Shown: piece by piece, positions 18,051-26,284 of the stretch | How the letters are laid out: the number at the start of each line of letters is the position of its first letter | Position numbering within the stretch: position 1 is the stretch's first letter | Translations under genes and position numbers: made by a program | Notes under the pieces: model-generated | The model's database searches: none | The model's input: only the letters and a program-made list of their open reading frames with translations | Told to the model about the DNA's origin: nothing | NCBI RefSeq assembly: GCF_031453995.1 | Contig: NZ_JAVDPZ010000007.1 | Coordinates: 62,001 to 126,000 of the forward strand | Source of the DNA: Nitrobacter vulgaris | GTDB lineage: Bacteria; Pseudomonadota; Alphaproteobacteria; Rhizobiales; Xanthobacteraceae | Direction: 5' to 3' | Length of the DNA: 64,000 nucleotides

Positions 18051-18863
18051 ATGACCGATGCTCGTCATAATTTCACCAGCAATCAAGAACCGTTTGAAAG
18101 CCCTAAAAACTTAGTCGATGGCGCTGAAGAACGCATCACCGAGCTTGAAACGCTCGTTAATGCCTCTGGCGAGTCTTGCGACTACGAAATTGTCACTCAT
18201 ACCGACCCAAAGACCAAAGAGAAGGTCGTAAAACTCCGACTCAAGCAGCGATTCCCGCCCAGGATTCGAACGCTTGCATCCGGAATAATCAAAGAAATGA
18301 GACTCGCTCTCGATCAAGCATTCTGTGAAGCGGCGATCGAGCTTGGCCGCTCCGACGCCAAGGACATCTATTTCCCCTTCGGGAAAAGTATCGAGGATTT
18401 GAACAGGGAAGTGCAGAAAAAATGTCGGGGCGTTGACGAACGACTCGTCAGGCACTGCCTGCTCTCTAAGCCACACTTTGGTGCTGGTAGTGACGGGCTT
18501 CTTTGGTCGATGAGCAGTTTGGCAGGAAAAGTCCACCGGGCCAGCATCGGGGCCGGATTTCATGACACCACATCCTTCGGAGAAGCGATCACCTACGCAA
18601 AAGGCCCGCTGAAAATTATCATCAACAAGTGGAACGACCTGCATAACGAGCTTGAAGTCGCGCGCCTCCCCGAGGGGAGCGAACTGCATGTTAAGAAGGA
18701 TTTCCGCCTGCGCCTCCAAATAATCTTCGCGGGGGACACGCACGCCATGAGCTATCGCCCATTGGTTGAGACCATGCGTAAGTTGCATGGCATAGTTTGC
18801 AGCATCGTCTTGGGGATCGAAGCGGAGACCGCCCGCCTTTTGCGCGAGCGCGCCGCCCCTTAG
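18051..18863 (+). CDS. Hypothetical protein in a less GC-rich stretch
   Basis: 270 residues from the ATG at 18051 (MTDARHNFTSNQEPFESPKN); an in-frame ATG at 17970 is possible. The sequence is soluble, charged and mainly helical, with no signal peptide or membrane segment, and I recognise no domain. Internal blocks such as DAKDIYFPFGKSIEDLNREVQKKC and GLLWSMSSLAGKVHRASIGAGFHD look like a folded core. Codon use is visibly less GC-biased than the neighbours, and the downstream spacer (18864-19033) is AT-rich, which suggests recent acquisition. Confidence 0.62.
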   Translation: MTDARHNFTSNQEPFESPKNLVDGAEERITELETLVNASGESCDYEIVTHTDPKTKEKVVKLRLKQRFPPRIRTLASGIIKEMRLALDQAFCEAAIELGRSDAKDIYFPFGKSIEDLNREVQKKCRGVDERLVRHCLLSKPHFGAGSDGLLWSMSSLAGKVHRASIGAGFHDTTSFGEAITYAKGPLKIIINKWNDLHNELEVARLPEGSELHVKKDFRLRLQIIFAGDTHAMSYRPLVETMRKLHGIVCSIVLGIEAETARLLRERAAP

Positions 18864-19033
18864 TTTGCAGCCCTGTCTCAGGGAATATGCTGTCGGACAG
18901 TTGTTGTTTCGTCACATCCATTGAAATTAGGAATATTATCCGAAATTGTTTCAAGTTTAGCTGAAAAAATGCTATCCCCGGGTAGAGAACAGCCTCTAGG
19001 ATATGTGATTATTTTCCTAGAAGGGCCTGTTCC

Positions 19034-19417
19034 ATGCTTCTGACCTATCCGTCCTCGTCACCCACATCCCGCCGGCGGTCGCGAACCTCTGTAAGGCTGG
19101 TCTGTCACGATATCGCGCGACTGGTCGCCGGAGAGTTTGGTCTCGATGCTGCGGCGATGATATCGCCGACCCGCGGCGCGCCGCACGCCGCCTATGCCCG
19201 ACAGGTCGCCATGTATCTGGCGCACGTTGGTTTTGCGTTGAGTTTCGAGGCAATCGGCCGCGCCTTCGATCGTGATCGCACCACGGTCTCGCATGCATGC
19301 CGCGTCGTGGAAGATAGCCGCGATGACCTCAGACTTGATCGCCGGCTCGCAGCGCTCGAAGCGATGTGCACGGTTTGCGGCGAACGCCTTGACGGACCAT
19401 CCGATGACGGCATCTAA
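19034..19417 (+). CDS. Orphan DnaA domain IV (helix-turn-helix) protein
   Basis: 127 residues. After a basic N-terminus, residues about 23-100 resemble the C-terminal DNA-binding domain of the replication initiator DnaA: RLVCHDIARLVAGEFGLD, then the helix-turn-helix with ARQVAMYLAHVGFALSFEAIGRAFDRDRTTVSHACRVVED. DRDRTTVSHA corresponds to the DnaA signature (D-H-S/T-T-V-x-H-A) that reads the DnaA box, with Arg in place of the first His. The AAA+ and other DnaA domains are absent, so it cannot act as an initiator; a DnaA-box-binding regulator is the natural inference. The stop overlaps the start of the DUF6456 gene by 14 bp. Confidence 0.82.
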   Translation: MLLTYPSSSPTSRRRSRTSVRLVCHDIARLVAGEFGLDAAAMISPTRGAPHAAYARQVAMYLAHVGFALSFEAIGRAFDRDRTTVSHACRVVEDSRDDLRLDRRLAALEAMCTVCGERLDGPSDDGI

Positions 19418-20021
19418 TCGCGGCAGTAGTAAATCGTCGCGTCGCCCGAAAGAGCGGCCGGTTGAAATCGTGGATCGGTTTCGCGCGCAGCATCTCTCGC
19501 TTGCCGAGCGCGAGATCGTGACCGACGCTGGCATTGCGACCGTGATGGCCAACGACAGCGAGAGCCCTCTCGCCTGGCTCGCGCGCCGCAAGGGTCGCGA
19601 TGGACGCGCCATGATCAGCCCCAATCAGTTCGCGGCCGGCGAAAGATTGCGCGCCGATTTTACGCGTGGGAATCTTACGCCGCGGGTGACCTCGAACTGG
19701 TCGGCGCCGACCGGAGGGCGCGGATCCGGAGCCGGCGCCTGTGAGATGACCGATCTGATCGTGGCTGCGCGGCAGCGCGTGCGGCGGGCGCTGGAGGCGT
19801 GCGGACCAGAATTTTCCGGCCTGTTAATGGACGTCTGCTGCTTTCTTCGCGGGCTCGAAGATGTCGAACGTGAACGCGGGTGGCCCCCGCGATCGGCGAA
19901 AGTCGTGCTGCAACTGGCACTGGACAGGCTGGCGACGCACTATGGTCTCCACGCGCGTGCAGAAACGAGCGCCCACGTCCGGACGTGGCTGGCAAGCGAT
20001 GCAAGGTTTACAAGCGGCTAG
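19404..20021 (+). CDS. DUF6456 domain protein
   Basis: 205 residues from the ATG at 19404, inside the end of the DnaA-domain gene. The N-terminus is basic and Ser-rich (MTASNRGSSKSSRRPKERPVE). SPLAWLARRKGRDGRAMISPNQFAAGERLRADFTRGNLTPRVTSNW is the segment I associate with DUF6456, and a helical C-terminal block follows (GPEFSGLLMDVCCFLRGLEDVERERGWPPRSAKVVLQLALDRLATHYG). The function is not established. The overlap with a DnaA-box-binding-type protein suggests the two work together, possibly in replication or cell-cycle transcription. Confidence 0.82.
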   Translation: MTASNRGSSKSSRRPKERPVEIVDRFRAQHLSLAEREIVTDAGIATVMANDSESPLAWLARRKGRDGRAMISPNQFAAGERLRADFTRGNLTPRVTSNWSAPTGGRGSGAGACEMTDLIVAARQRVRRALEACGPEFSGLLMDVCCFLRGLEDVERERGWPPRSAKVVLQLALDRLATHYGLHARAETSAHVRTWLASDARFTSG

Positions 20022-20023
20022 CG

Positions 20024-20070
20024 GGTTTTCGAGCGAAATGGAATCCGGTTCGCGTGACGAAAACGCTCCA
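20024..20070. repeat. Dispersed extragenic repeat, copy 2
   Basis: Immediately after the DUF6456 stop: GTTTTCGAGCGAAATGGAAT then CCGGTTCGCGTGACGAAAAC, about 40 of 47 bases as in the copy at 8763. It may contribute a hairpin to the 3' end of the DnaA-domain/DUF6456 transcript. Confidence 0.7.
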
Positions 20071-20140
20071 GGTGGGATCGCGCGTCGTTCGCGCGACCCA
20101 CATTTCCTCTTGCCCGAAATTCGAAAGGCGAAAACCAGCC

Positions 20141-20575
20141 TCAGGCTGCGGCAGCCAGCGCTTCGCGCGCGTCCCTGCGAATGCGCTCAACCATCGCGCG
20201 CAGCCCGTTGGAGCGTTGCGGCGTGAGATGCTCGCGGAAGCCGAGGTCATCGAAGACGGCGATCGCGTCGGTGTCCAGAATGTCCTGTGGCTTCCTGCCG
20301 GAAAAAAGCGTGAGCAGGATCGCAATCAGCCCGCGCACGATATGCGCGTCGCTGTCGCCGACATAGGTCAGCACCGGGTGGCTGTCAGCGCCGCGACCGG
20401 CTTTGAGCGATAGCCAGACCTGACTGGCGCAGCCCTGCACCTTATTCGCCGCGGAGTGCTCGGCCTCGCTCATGGGCTCAAGGGTGCGTCCGAGTTCGAT
20501 GACGTACCGGTAGCGGTCGTCCCACTCTTCCAGAAGCTCAAAGTTGTCCCTGATCTCGTCGATCGTCGTCATCAC
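20141..20575 (-). CDS. sufE: SufE cysteine desulfurase activator
   Basis: 144 residues of the SufE family. It accepts persulfide sulfur from the SufS cysteine desulfurase for iron-sulfur cluster assembly. The acceptor Cys49 sits in KVQGCASQVWL, matching the conserved GCxSxVW motif, and the downstream block SDAHIVRGLIAILLTLFSGRKPQDI fits the family. The second Met (MTTIDEI) is an equally good start. It is isolated from other suf genes here, as is common in this order. Confidence 0.93.
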   Translation of the reverse strand: MMTTIDEIRDNFELLEEWDDRYRYVIELGRTLEPMSEAEHSAANKVQGCASQVWLSLKAGRGADSHPVLTYVGDSDAHIVRGLIAILLTLFSGRKPQDILDTDAIAVFDDLGFREHLTPQRSNGLRAMVERIRRDAREALAAAA

Positions 20576-20648
20576 GGCTCATGTGTAATGTGTCCCAGCC
20601 GACTAATATAAGGCCATGGAGACATAAAATCGATATGGACCCGGCGAT

Positions 20649-21065
20649 CTATGGGAATTGTTCCCTCGGGACGGTTTTCGGAGCAGCGAGACGCCATTCC
20701 GCCTGCAGATCCTCAGGCGTCAGGGTGTCATGCTGCGTGTCGCCGGAATCCGCCGTTTCGACGGAAGGAATGCCGTCGATCGACCCCGTATGGTCGGGAG
20801 GGCGCTTCTCCGTGATGATCCGGTAGAGCTTTCTCGCGCCGTCCTGCGCGCGCTGGCCGATTGCGGAGGCAGCCTGGCCCCCGACCTCGCAGACGCCCGG
20901 CTGACGTGTGCAGAATTGACTCATGTCCGATACGGCGGCTGTGGCGGCCGATACAGCGTCGGAAGCCCCAATCTTGGGTGCCTTGTTCGCCTCGGGCGCC
21001 TCATCCCTCGGCAGCAGCACGAGCACGAGCCCGAGCCAGAATGCCATGCGAAGCAGGAAAAACAT
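20649..21065 (-). CDS. DUF5330-type membrane-anchored protein
   Basis: 138 residues. A single N-terminal hydrophobic helix (MFFLLRMAFWLGLVLVLLP) is followed by a soluble, acidic and Ala/Thr-rich part with a short Cys-containing motif (SDMSQFCTRQPGVCEVGGQAA), characteristic of the DUF5330 family of Rhizobiales. The helix is probably an uncleaved signal anchor. Function is unknown. It diverges from the histidine kinase across a 418-bp gap. Confidence 0.72.
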   Translation of the reverse strand: MFFLLRMAFWLGLVLVLLPRDEAPEANKAPKIGASDAVSAATAAVSDMSQFCTRQPGVCEVGGQAASAIGQRAQDGARKLYRIITEKRPPDHTGSIDGIPSVETADSGDTQHDTLTPEDLQAEWRLAAPKTVPREQFP

Positions 21066-21483
21066 GTCGCGTCCCTATGCGTTTTTGATCTTCGTCGCGT
21101 TGCGTTGAATTCCGCAATCTGTCCTTTCCTTATCAAACGGTCCTGAATCCCCCGTTTGCTCGGCGCGTCCGGGCAAACAAAAATCCCGCAAACGGCGGCA
21201 GAATTTGATTCGGCGTAAATTTTCGATTGATGCGTGTTTGCGAACCGCGGTCGCCGACGCGACGCCGGTCCTCGGCGTCATCGGTATATGGTAGCGGAAA
21301 CCTTGCGTTCACCATTCGCACCGATGACGGCGTTGCAAGGCGACAAAGAGCCATCCGTGTGTGCTGTTTCGTGACGAAGTGAGCTTCGCCTTAGCGTTCG
21401 CTTAAGTTCACTCTGACACGTTGAGCCCACAAATGGAGGCGTTCCGGCGCGTCGGATACGACGTTAGCTGAAGCGCAAGCAAC
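21066..21483. other. 418-bp divergent intergenic region
   Basis: Lies between the DUF5330 gene (minus) and the PAS histidine kinase (plus). It contains a CtrA-like site (21391-21405, listed separately). The rest shows no repeat, RNA or open frame I can support. Confidence 0.5.
21391..21405 (+). promoter_or_regulatory. Possible CtrA-binding site
   Basis: TTAG-cgttcgc-TTAA matches the CtrA consensus TTAA-N7-TTAA with one mismatch, 79 bp upstream of the histidine kinase start. A single near-match could be chance; the target (a cell-cycle-type kinase) makes it worth noting. Confidence 0.3.
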
Positions 21484-23313
21484 GTGACCGCATTGACCAT
21501 CATCCAGGACCGTCTCGACGCGTTGCTGCATCCATCGGCGCGATACGACGCGTTGACGCGGGCGCGGCATCGAACCTTCATGGGACCGCGGCTGCTCGGC
21601 AGTCTCGTCGCGCTCGCGGCGTTTCCGATGTATCTGGCGATCCGCGGTGCACCGACGGCACTGGAAGTGGTGGCTTTCGCCTGGCTCGTCGTGCCGATTT
21701 TGTTGTCCTATTTCCTGTCACGCACCGGCCGCTACGAAGGCGCCCACGTGCTCTCGTCGATCGCGCTCGCCGGTCTCGTCATGATGATCGCGCTGCCGAC
21801 CGGTGGGATTGAATCGTTCGCGGCCGTCTGGCTCGTTGTGATTCCGCTGGAGGCGGCGCTGTCCGCGTCCCGCCGTGTCGTCGTCTTCGCCGCGATGCTT
21901 GCAGTGTCGTGCGTGCTCGCGCTGATCGCGATGAGCTATTTTGATGTTTTCCCACTGCCCGATGCCGGCGCGACGGCGCATAGCGTCTTCATGGCGTTCG
22001 GTATTGCGTCCGCCATGCTTTATGCTGCCGGGGTGGCGTTCGGTTACGAAGCGCTGATGCGCACCGGCGCCTCATTGCTGAACGTCGAGGAAGACCGTTA
22101 TCGCTTGCTGGCGCGCCACATGTGCGACGTGATTTCGCGTCACCGGCGCAACGGCGCCGTGCAGTTCATTTCGCCGGCCGCGGAAGCCCTGCTCGGCGTG
22201 CCGGTGTCGGAGTTACAGGACCATGGTCTGTTCGACCGGGTCCACGTTGCTGATCGCCCAGCCTATCTTACGGCGCTCGCGGCGGCTGCACTTGGCAAGG
22301 ATGCCCAAAGCGTCGAATTCAGACTCAGGCGCGAAGTCGCGTCTGGTGCGAAATCAGAGGCGCGGTCTTCGGGGGATTTCATATGGGTGGAAATGCGGTG
22401 CCGGCCGCTAGAGCCGTCCTCCTTGGCCGAACCTGAAGTCGTCGCGGTGATGCGGGACGTCACCGACCGGAAGCAGCAGGAGCACGCACTGGATCTGGCG
22501 CGCACCGCGGCCGAACGTGCTGACGCTGCCAAGACACGGTTTCTCGCGACCGTGAGCCACGAACTGCGCACACCGCTCAATGCCATCATCGGATTTTCAG
22601 AGATGATCGTTCAGGAGGCGACGCTGCCGCTCGATGCCACGCGCCGCAAGGAGTATGCCCAGCTCATTAACGACTCCGGCCAGCATCTATTATCGGTGGT
22701 CAACAGCATTCTCGATATGTCGAAAATGGAGTCCGGGAATTTCGAGATATTGTCCGAGCCGTTCACGCCGCGCGAGGTGCTGCTCAACGGGAGCAATCTG
22801 CTCGCGCTCAAGGCGCGCGACAACGGTATCGAACTGGTCACGCGCGTTCCGGAAAATTTGCCACAGATGATTGGCGATCCGCGCGCGTTCAAACAAATCG
22901 TTCTGAATCTGGTATCGAATGCCATCAAGTTCACGGAGCGGGGCGGCCGCGTCACGATCTCGGCCCGCATCGAAGGATCGCGCATGGCGCTGCGCGTGAT
23001 GGACAACGGCGTCGGCATCGCGCAGGAAGATCTTAAGCGGATCGGCGACCCCTTCTTCCAGGCGGGGAAGACCTATCAACGACGTCAGGAGGGGACTGGA
23101 CTTGGATTGTCGATCGTCAAGAGTCTGGTCGTGTTGCACCAGGGCGAGATCGATGTGCAGAGCAAGGTACAAGAGGGGACCACGGTAACCGTCATGTTGC
23201 CGCTGATACTCGTGCCCGACGCGGAGTCGTCATCGAATAACATCGCGACGCTGACGCCGGCCTCCCGCTCCGGCAAGCAGGATCAAGATTACCGGGTGAG
23301 GAAGAGTGCCTAG
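21484..23313 (+). CDS. Membrane PAS-domain sensor histidine kinase (DivJ/PleC-like)
   Basis: 609 residues with a GTG start at 21484. Five or six transmembrane helices fill about residues 35-195; a PAS domain follows (about 200-340: YRLLARHMCDVISRHRRNGAVQFISPAAEALLG). The HisKA dimerisation domain has the phosphorylated His359 in VSHELRTPLNAIIGFSEMI. The ATPase domain shows the N box NLVSNAIKF, G1 DNGVGI and G2 GTGLGLSIV. The architecture (helix bundle, PAS, HisKA with LNAIIGFSE) recalls the DivJ/PleC/PdhS kinases that phosphorylate DivK and PleD, but that placement is inference. It overlaps the next gene by 8 bp. No response regulator is adjacent. Confidence 0.88.
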   Translation: MTALTIIQDRLDALLHPSARYDALTRARHRTFMGPRLLGSLVALAAFPMYLAIRGAPTALEVVAFAWLVVPILLSYFLSRTGRYEGAHVLSSIALAGLVMMIALPTGGIESFAAVWLVVIPLEAALSASRRVVVFAAMLAVSCVLALIAMSYFDVFPLPDAGATAHSVFMAFGIASAMLYAAGVAFGYEALMRTGASLLNVEEDRYRLLARHMCDVISRHRRNGAVQFISPAAEALLGVPVSELQDHGLFDRVHVADRPAYLTALAAAALGKDAQSVEFRLRREVASGAKSEARSSGDFIWVEMRCRPLEPSSLAEPEVVAVMRDVTDRKQQEHALDLARTAAERADAAKTRFLATVSHELRTPLNAIIGFSEMIVQEATLPLDATRRKEYAQLINDSGQHLLSVVNSILDMSKMESGNFEILSEPFTPREVLLNGSNLLALKARDNGIELVTRVPENLPQMIGDPRAFKQIVLNLVSNAIKFTERGGRVTISARIEGSRMALRVMDNGVGIAQEDLKRIGDPFFQAGKTYQRRQEGTGLGLSIVKSLVVLHQGEIDVQSKVQEGTTVTVMLPLILVPDAESSSNNIATLTPASRSGKQDQDYRVRKSA

Positions 23314-23899
23314 AAAAATTGTTGAAGAGGGTATGATGCGGCCACGCCGTCGCAGCGTGGCAACCAGGAAGAGCGAAGTTGACGAGGAACGCGGTCTCGC
23401 GATGCGCGTGCTCCTGCATAGCCCGAAAGATCTGGTTGCCGGGTGCCTGGCTTTTACCGCCATCGGCGCGATCGTCACGAACGCCATGTTCCTGCAGGCC
23501 GGCCATCATCCGTCGCCGATATTTGGATCGGCTGTCACCATGCCGCTGGTGCAACAGAGCAATCCGCTGCCGCGGCCTCGACCAGTCGAGGCGGATCAGA
23601 CGGGGACGACAGAACAGCATGCGAGTGCGGGAGATGCTCCCACCAATCCCGTCAAAACGACTGGGCTGCATAGCGATCCCGTCGCCGATCTTATCAATGC
23701 GAATCGCCGCGTCGCCGCCGTGCAGCGGATATTGACGGAATATGGCTATGGTCAATTTAAGCCGACAGGAACGGCCGGGCCCGAAACCCAGGCGGCGATC
23801 CGGAAGTTCGAGCAGGCTCGCCGGATGCCGGTGACCGGCCAGATGTCCGATCGTCTCGTGCGCGAGCTCGTTGCCCTGACTGGACGGCCGATCGATTAG
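23306..23899 (+). CDS. Membrane-anchored peptidoglycan-binding domain protein
   Basis: 197 residues. The first 45 are basic and cytoplasmic, followed by one hydrophobic segment (DLVAGCLAFTAIGAIVTNAMFLQAG, about 47-71), a Pro-rich linker, and a C-terminal PG_binding_1 domain (about 128-190: VAAVQRILTEYGYGQFKPTGTAGPETQAAIRKFEQARRMPVTGQMSDRLVREL). It is a type II membrane protein that should touch the cell wall. Overlap with the histidine kinase stop by 8 bp means the two are coupled, so the pair may sense or act at the envelope. An internal Met at 23333 is an alternative start. Confidence 0.82.
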   Translation: MPRKIVEEGMMRPRRRSVATRKSEVDEERGLAMRVLLHSPKDLVAGCLAFTAIGAIVTNAMFLQAGHHPSPIFGSAVTMPLVQQSNPLPRPRPVEADQTGTTEQHASAGDAPTNPVKTTGLHSDPVADLINANRRVAAVQRILTEYGYGQFKPTGTAGPETQAAIRKFEQARRMPVTGQMSDRLVRELVALTGRPID

Positions 23900-23902
23900 A
23901 CT

Positions 23903-23983
23903 ACAGCGTTTCGAGCGAAGCATGTCCTCGGGCTTGACCCGAGGATGAATGACCTGTTCGTGTAAAGAAAACACGTCAAAACA
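23903..23983. repeat. Dispersed extragenic repeat, copy 3 (composite)
   Basis: Starts ACAGCGTTTCGAGCGAAG like copy 1, then carries an inserted hairpin CCTCGGGCTTGACCCGAGG, and ends with TTCGTGTAAAGAAAACACGTC like the right half of the family. It seems to be a hybrid of two short palindromic repeat types. Confidence 0.65.
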
Positions 23984-24065
23984 AAAAGCTAAAGGCCCGG
24001 CTTTGATTCATCAAAGCCTTAAATAGCTTTAGCGAGCTCTTTTGTTACGTGGACTCGCGCCGCCT

Positions 24066-24094
24066 TTTCACTTCTCCTCGTCGGGGAGAGGTCG
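24066..24094. repeat. REP-like palindrome next to btuB
   Basis: CTTCTCCTCGTCGGGGAGAGG is a short palindrome of the CCCTCTCCC type, overlapping or just past the end of btuB. On the minus strand it could assist termination. Confidence 0.4.
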
Positions 24095-24098
24095 AGAG

Positions 24099-26183
24099 CT
24101 ATCGCACCCCGTAACTTGCCACCCGGATGCCGCCAAAAATCGCAAGGCCCGGCGCAAGGAACCCGGTCGGATTTTGGTAGCGGGCATCAAAGAGATTATC
24201 GATCCGCCCGAATACCTTGACCTGGTCATTGACGGCATAGTCGCCACGCAAGTTCACCAGCGTATAGCCCGGCGCTACAATTCCGGAGATTGAACCGTCG
24301 CGGGTGACATCAATCCAGTCGTTGACGCGGAGCACGGTCGCCGACAGTGTCAATGCATCGAGGGGGAGCCAGGTCGCGGTTGCGCTCCACTTTTCCTTCG
24401 GTCGGCGCAGCAGCTGCATGCCGGTGGCGGCATTGACGGCACGGGTGAAGGTGTAATCCGCGCGAATTCCGAAACGCTCGGTGATCTGTGCCGAAACAAA
24501 AGTTTCGGTGCCTTCGGTCGTCGCGCTGTTCACGTTCACCAACGATGTGAACGTGGCATTGTAGTCGATCAGGTTGGTGATGTCGTTATGGAAGTAAGTC
24601 GAGCCGAACCGTACACGATCGTTGAACAGAGGTTGCTCGAAACCGGCATCGTAGCCGCGGCTATCTTCCGGTTTCAGGTTGCGATTGGCGAAGAAATTGA
24701 AGGTTGGAAAGTCCCGGAATAACTGGCTCAGCGAAGGCGCCTTGAATCCCGTGCCGTAACTTGCTTTCAGTTTCGTTTCCGTGATTGGAACAATGATCGC
24801 CGGTGCGACCCGGTAGGTCATACGCTCGCCGAACAGATCGTTGGAATCTTGGCGGACATTCGCAACGAGGAAAAGGCGGTTCGCGAGAGCTGATTGCAAC
24901 TCGATGAAGCCTGCCTTGTTGCCGTTCTTGGCGGCAAGATCGGTGGTGTCGATGCGATCGGTCTGATGCTCGGCGCCGAAGACCAGATGGTTGTCACGCG
25001 CAATTTCGGCCACCGTGCGCCAGTCAAACTTGAGGCGCTCGCCCGTGGTGGTCGTGACCGGACTGCCGGGACCTGCGTCGTAGCCTCTGCTGTTGGTGTA
25101 ATTGACACCGAAGTAGCTTTGGACGCGCCCATCGAACAGAGACCACACGGCTTCTTCGCGGTTGAAGAGTTGCTGGACAGCGTGTGTGCTCTGGGTGGCG
25201 TTGGGCGTGCTTGGAAATCCACCGTCGCCTGTGAACAGCAGCGTCGCGTCAGTATAGCGGACCACCGAGTTGACTGTCAGATTCTCATTGAGATCGACGC
25301 CGAGCTTGGTCGAATAGGTCATGTTGTCATAGTTGTTTCCGATCGCTTGCCGTCCGGGCGGGAGAAGCTCCGGCGGTGTGACAGGAACATCTCCGGCATG
25401 GAGATGGGCGACGTTGACCGCGTAGTTGAAGTTCTTTTCGGAGCCGCTCAATCCGAGCGTCTGGTTGAACGTTTTGAATGAGCCGGACTCGATTGACGCG
25501 GTGGCGCGCGGAGGACCTTCTCCCTTTTTTGTGATGATGGAGATCACTCCGCCGATTGCGTCGGAACCATAGAGTCCGCTTTGCGGGCCCCGGAGAATTT
25601 CCATCTGCTGAATGTCCGCCGCAAGAAGATGCGCATAGTCGAATGCGCCATTCGCGTTGCCGGGATCGCCGATGTCGATTCCGTCGAGGATCACCTTGGT
25701 GTGGTTGGCGTTCGTGCCTCGCATGAAAACCGAAGTCTGGGCGCCCGGTCCGCCGGCTTGCAACACATTCAGACCGGGAGCCGTCCTCAGGATATCCGGA
25801 ACGGTGCGGTACTGCTGGGTCTGTATATCCTTCTCGGTGACGATGGTGATGGAGCTTGCCAATTGCCTTGCAGGCGTCACCACTCCCGTGGGGCTGACCA
25901 CGGTCGAACCCATCGTGCCCGGAACGGGCGTCTCAGTGACAGGAGCTTGTCGAGGAGCGGAGCGGGCCACACGGCGCGATCGCGACGCCGCGCGGTGAGA
26001 TGGCGGCCGTGAATCTGTCGTTCTATCCGGCGGCGGCGCGATCCGGATCGGAGGCAGCAGATTGGGAGAGGCGGATTGCTGCGCGCACGAAGGCGTCGTC
26101 AGGCCGACCGATCCCAGCGAGGCGAGGACGGTGGAGGCAAGCAGGCTTCTGCGATAAACCCCGGACAAGGAGGAGGCGGACAT
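24099..26183 (-). CDS. btuB: TonB-dependent vitamin B12 receptor, BtuB type
   Basis: 694 residues from the ATG at 26183 (GAGG about 10 bp upstream). A signal peptide (MSASSLSGVYRRSLLASTVLASLGS... PSCAQ) precedes a Pro/Arg-rich linker of about 60 residues. The plug domain follows: SITIVTEKDIQTQQYRTVPDILRTAPGLNVLQAGGPG, VFMRGTNANHTKVILDGIDIGDP and EILRGPQSGLYGSDAIGGVI. The rest is a 22-strand beta-barrel. A cobalamin riboswitch directly upstream makes B12 or a related corrinoid the likely substrate. The C-terminus ends ASYGVR, without the terminal aromatic residue usual for outer-membrane barrels. No btuCDF genes are nearby. Confidence 0.92.
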   Translation of the reverse strand: MSASSLSGVYRRSLLASTVLASLGSVGLTTPSCAQQSASPNLLPPIRIAPPPDRTTDSRPPSHRAASRSRRVARSAPRQAPVTETPVPGTMGSTVVSPTGVVTPARQLASSITIVTEKDIQTQQYRTVPDILRTAPGLNVLQAGGPGAQTSVFMRGTNANHTKVILDGIDIGDPGNANGAFDYAHLLAADIQQMEILRGPQSGLYGSDAIGGVISIITKKGEGPPRATASIESGSFKTFNQTLGLSGSEKNFNYAVNVAHLHAGDVPVTPPELLPPGRQAIGNNYDNMTYSTKLGVDLNENLTVNSVVRYTDATLLFTGDGGFPSTPNATQSTHAVQQLFNREEAVWSLFDGRVQSYFGVNYTNSRGYDAGPGSPVTTTTGERLKFDWRTVAEIARDNHLVFGAEHQTDRIDTTDLAAKNGNKAGFIELQSALANRLFLVANVRQDSNDLFGERMTYRVAPAIIVPITETKLKASYGTGFKAPSLSQLFRDFPTFNFFANRNLKPEDSRGYDAGFEQPLFNDRVRFGSTYFHNDITNLIDYNATFTSLVNVNSATTEGTETFVSAQITERFGIRADYTFTRAVNAATGMQLLRRPKEKWSATATWLPLDALTLSATVLRVNDWIDVTRDGSISGIVAPGYTLVNLRGDYAVNDQVKVFGRIDNLFDARYQNPTGFLAPGLAIFGGIRVASYGVR

Positions 26184-26284
26184 GGAGGGAACCTCGGCAG
26201 GACGTCGGTGGCACGTCACAGCGAACGAGGTTTCACGGGAGCCTATGCCGGCGCCGATGAAGCGGATGTCTGTAGTCCCCGACT

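Noticed and set aside
18248..18275. GGATTCGAACGC, reminiscent of a tRNA T-arm in reverse
   Set aside because: It lies in the coding frame of the 18051 gene, and no acceptor, anticodon or D-arm can be built around it.
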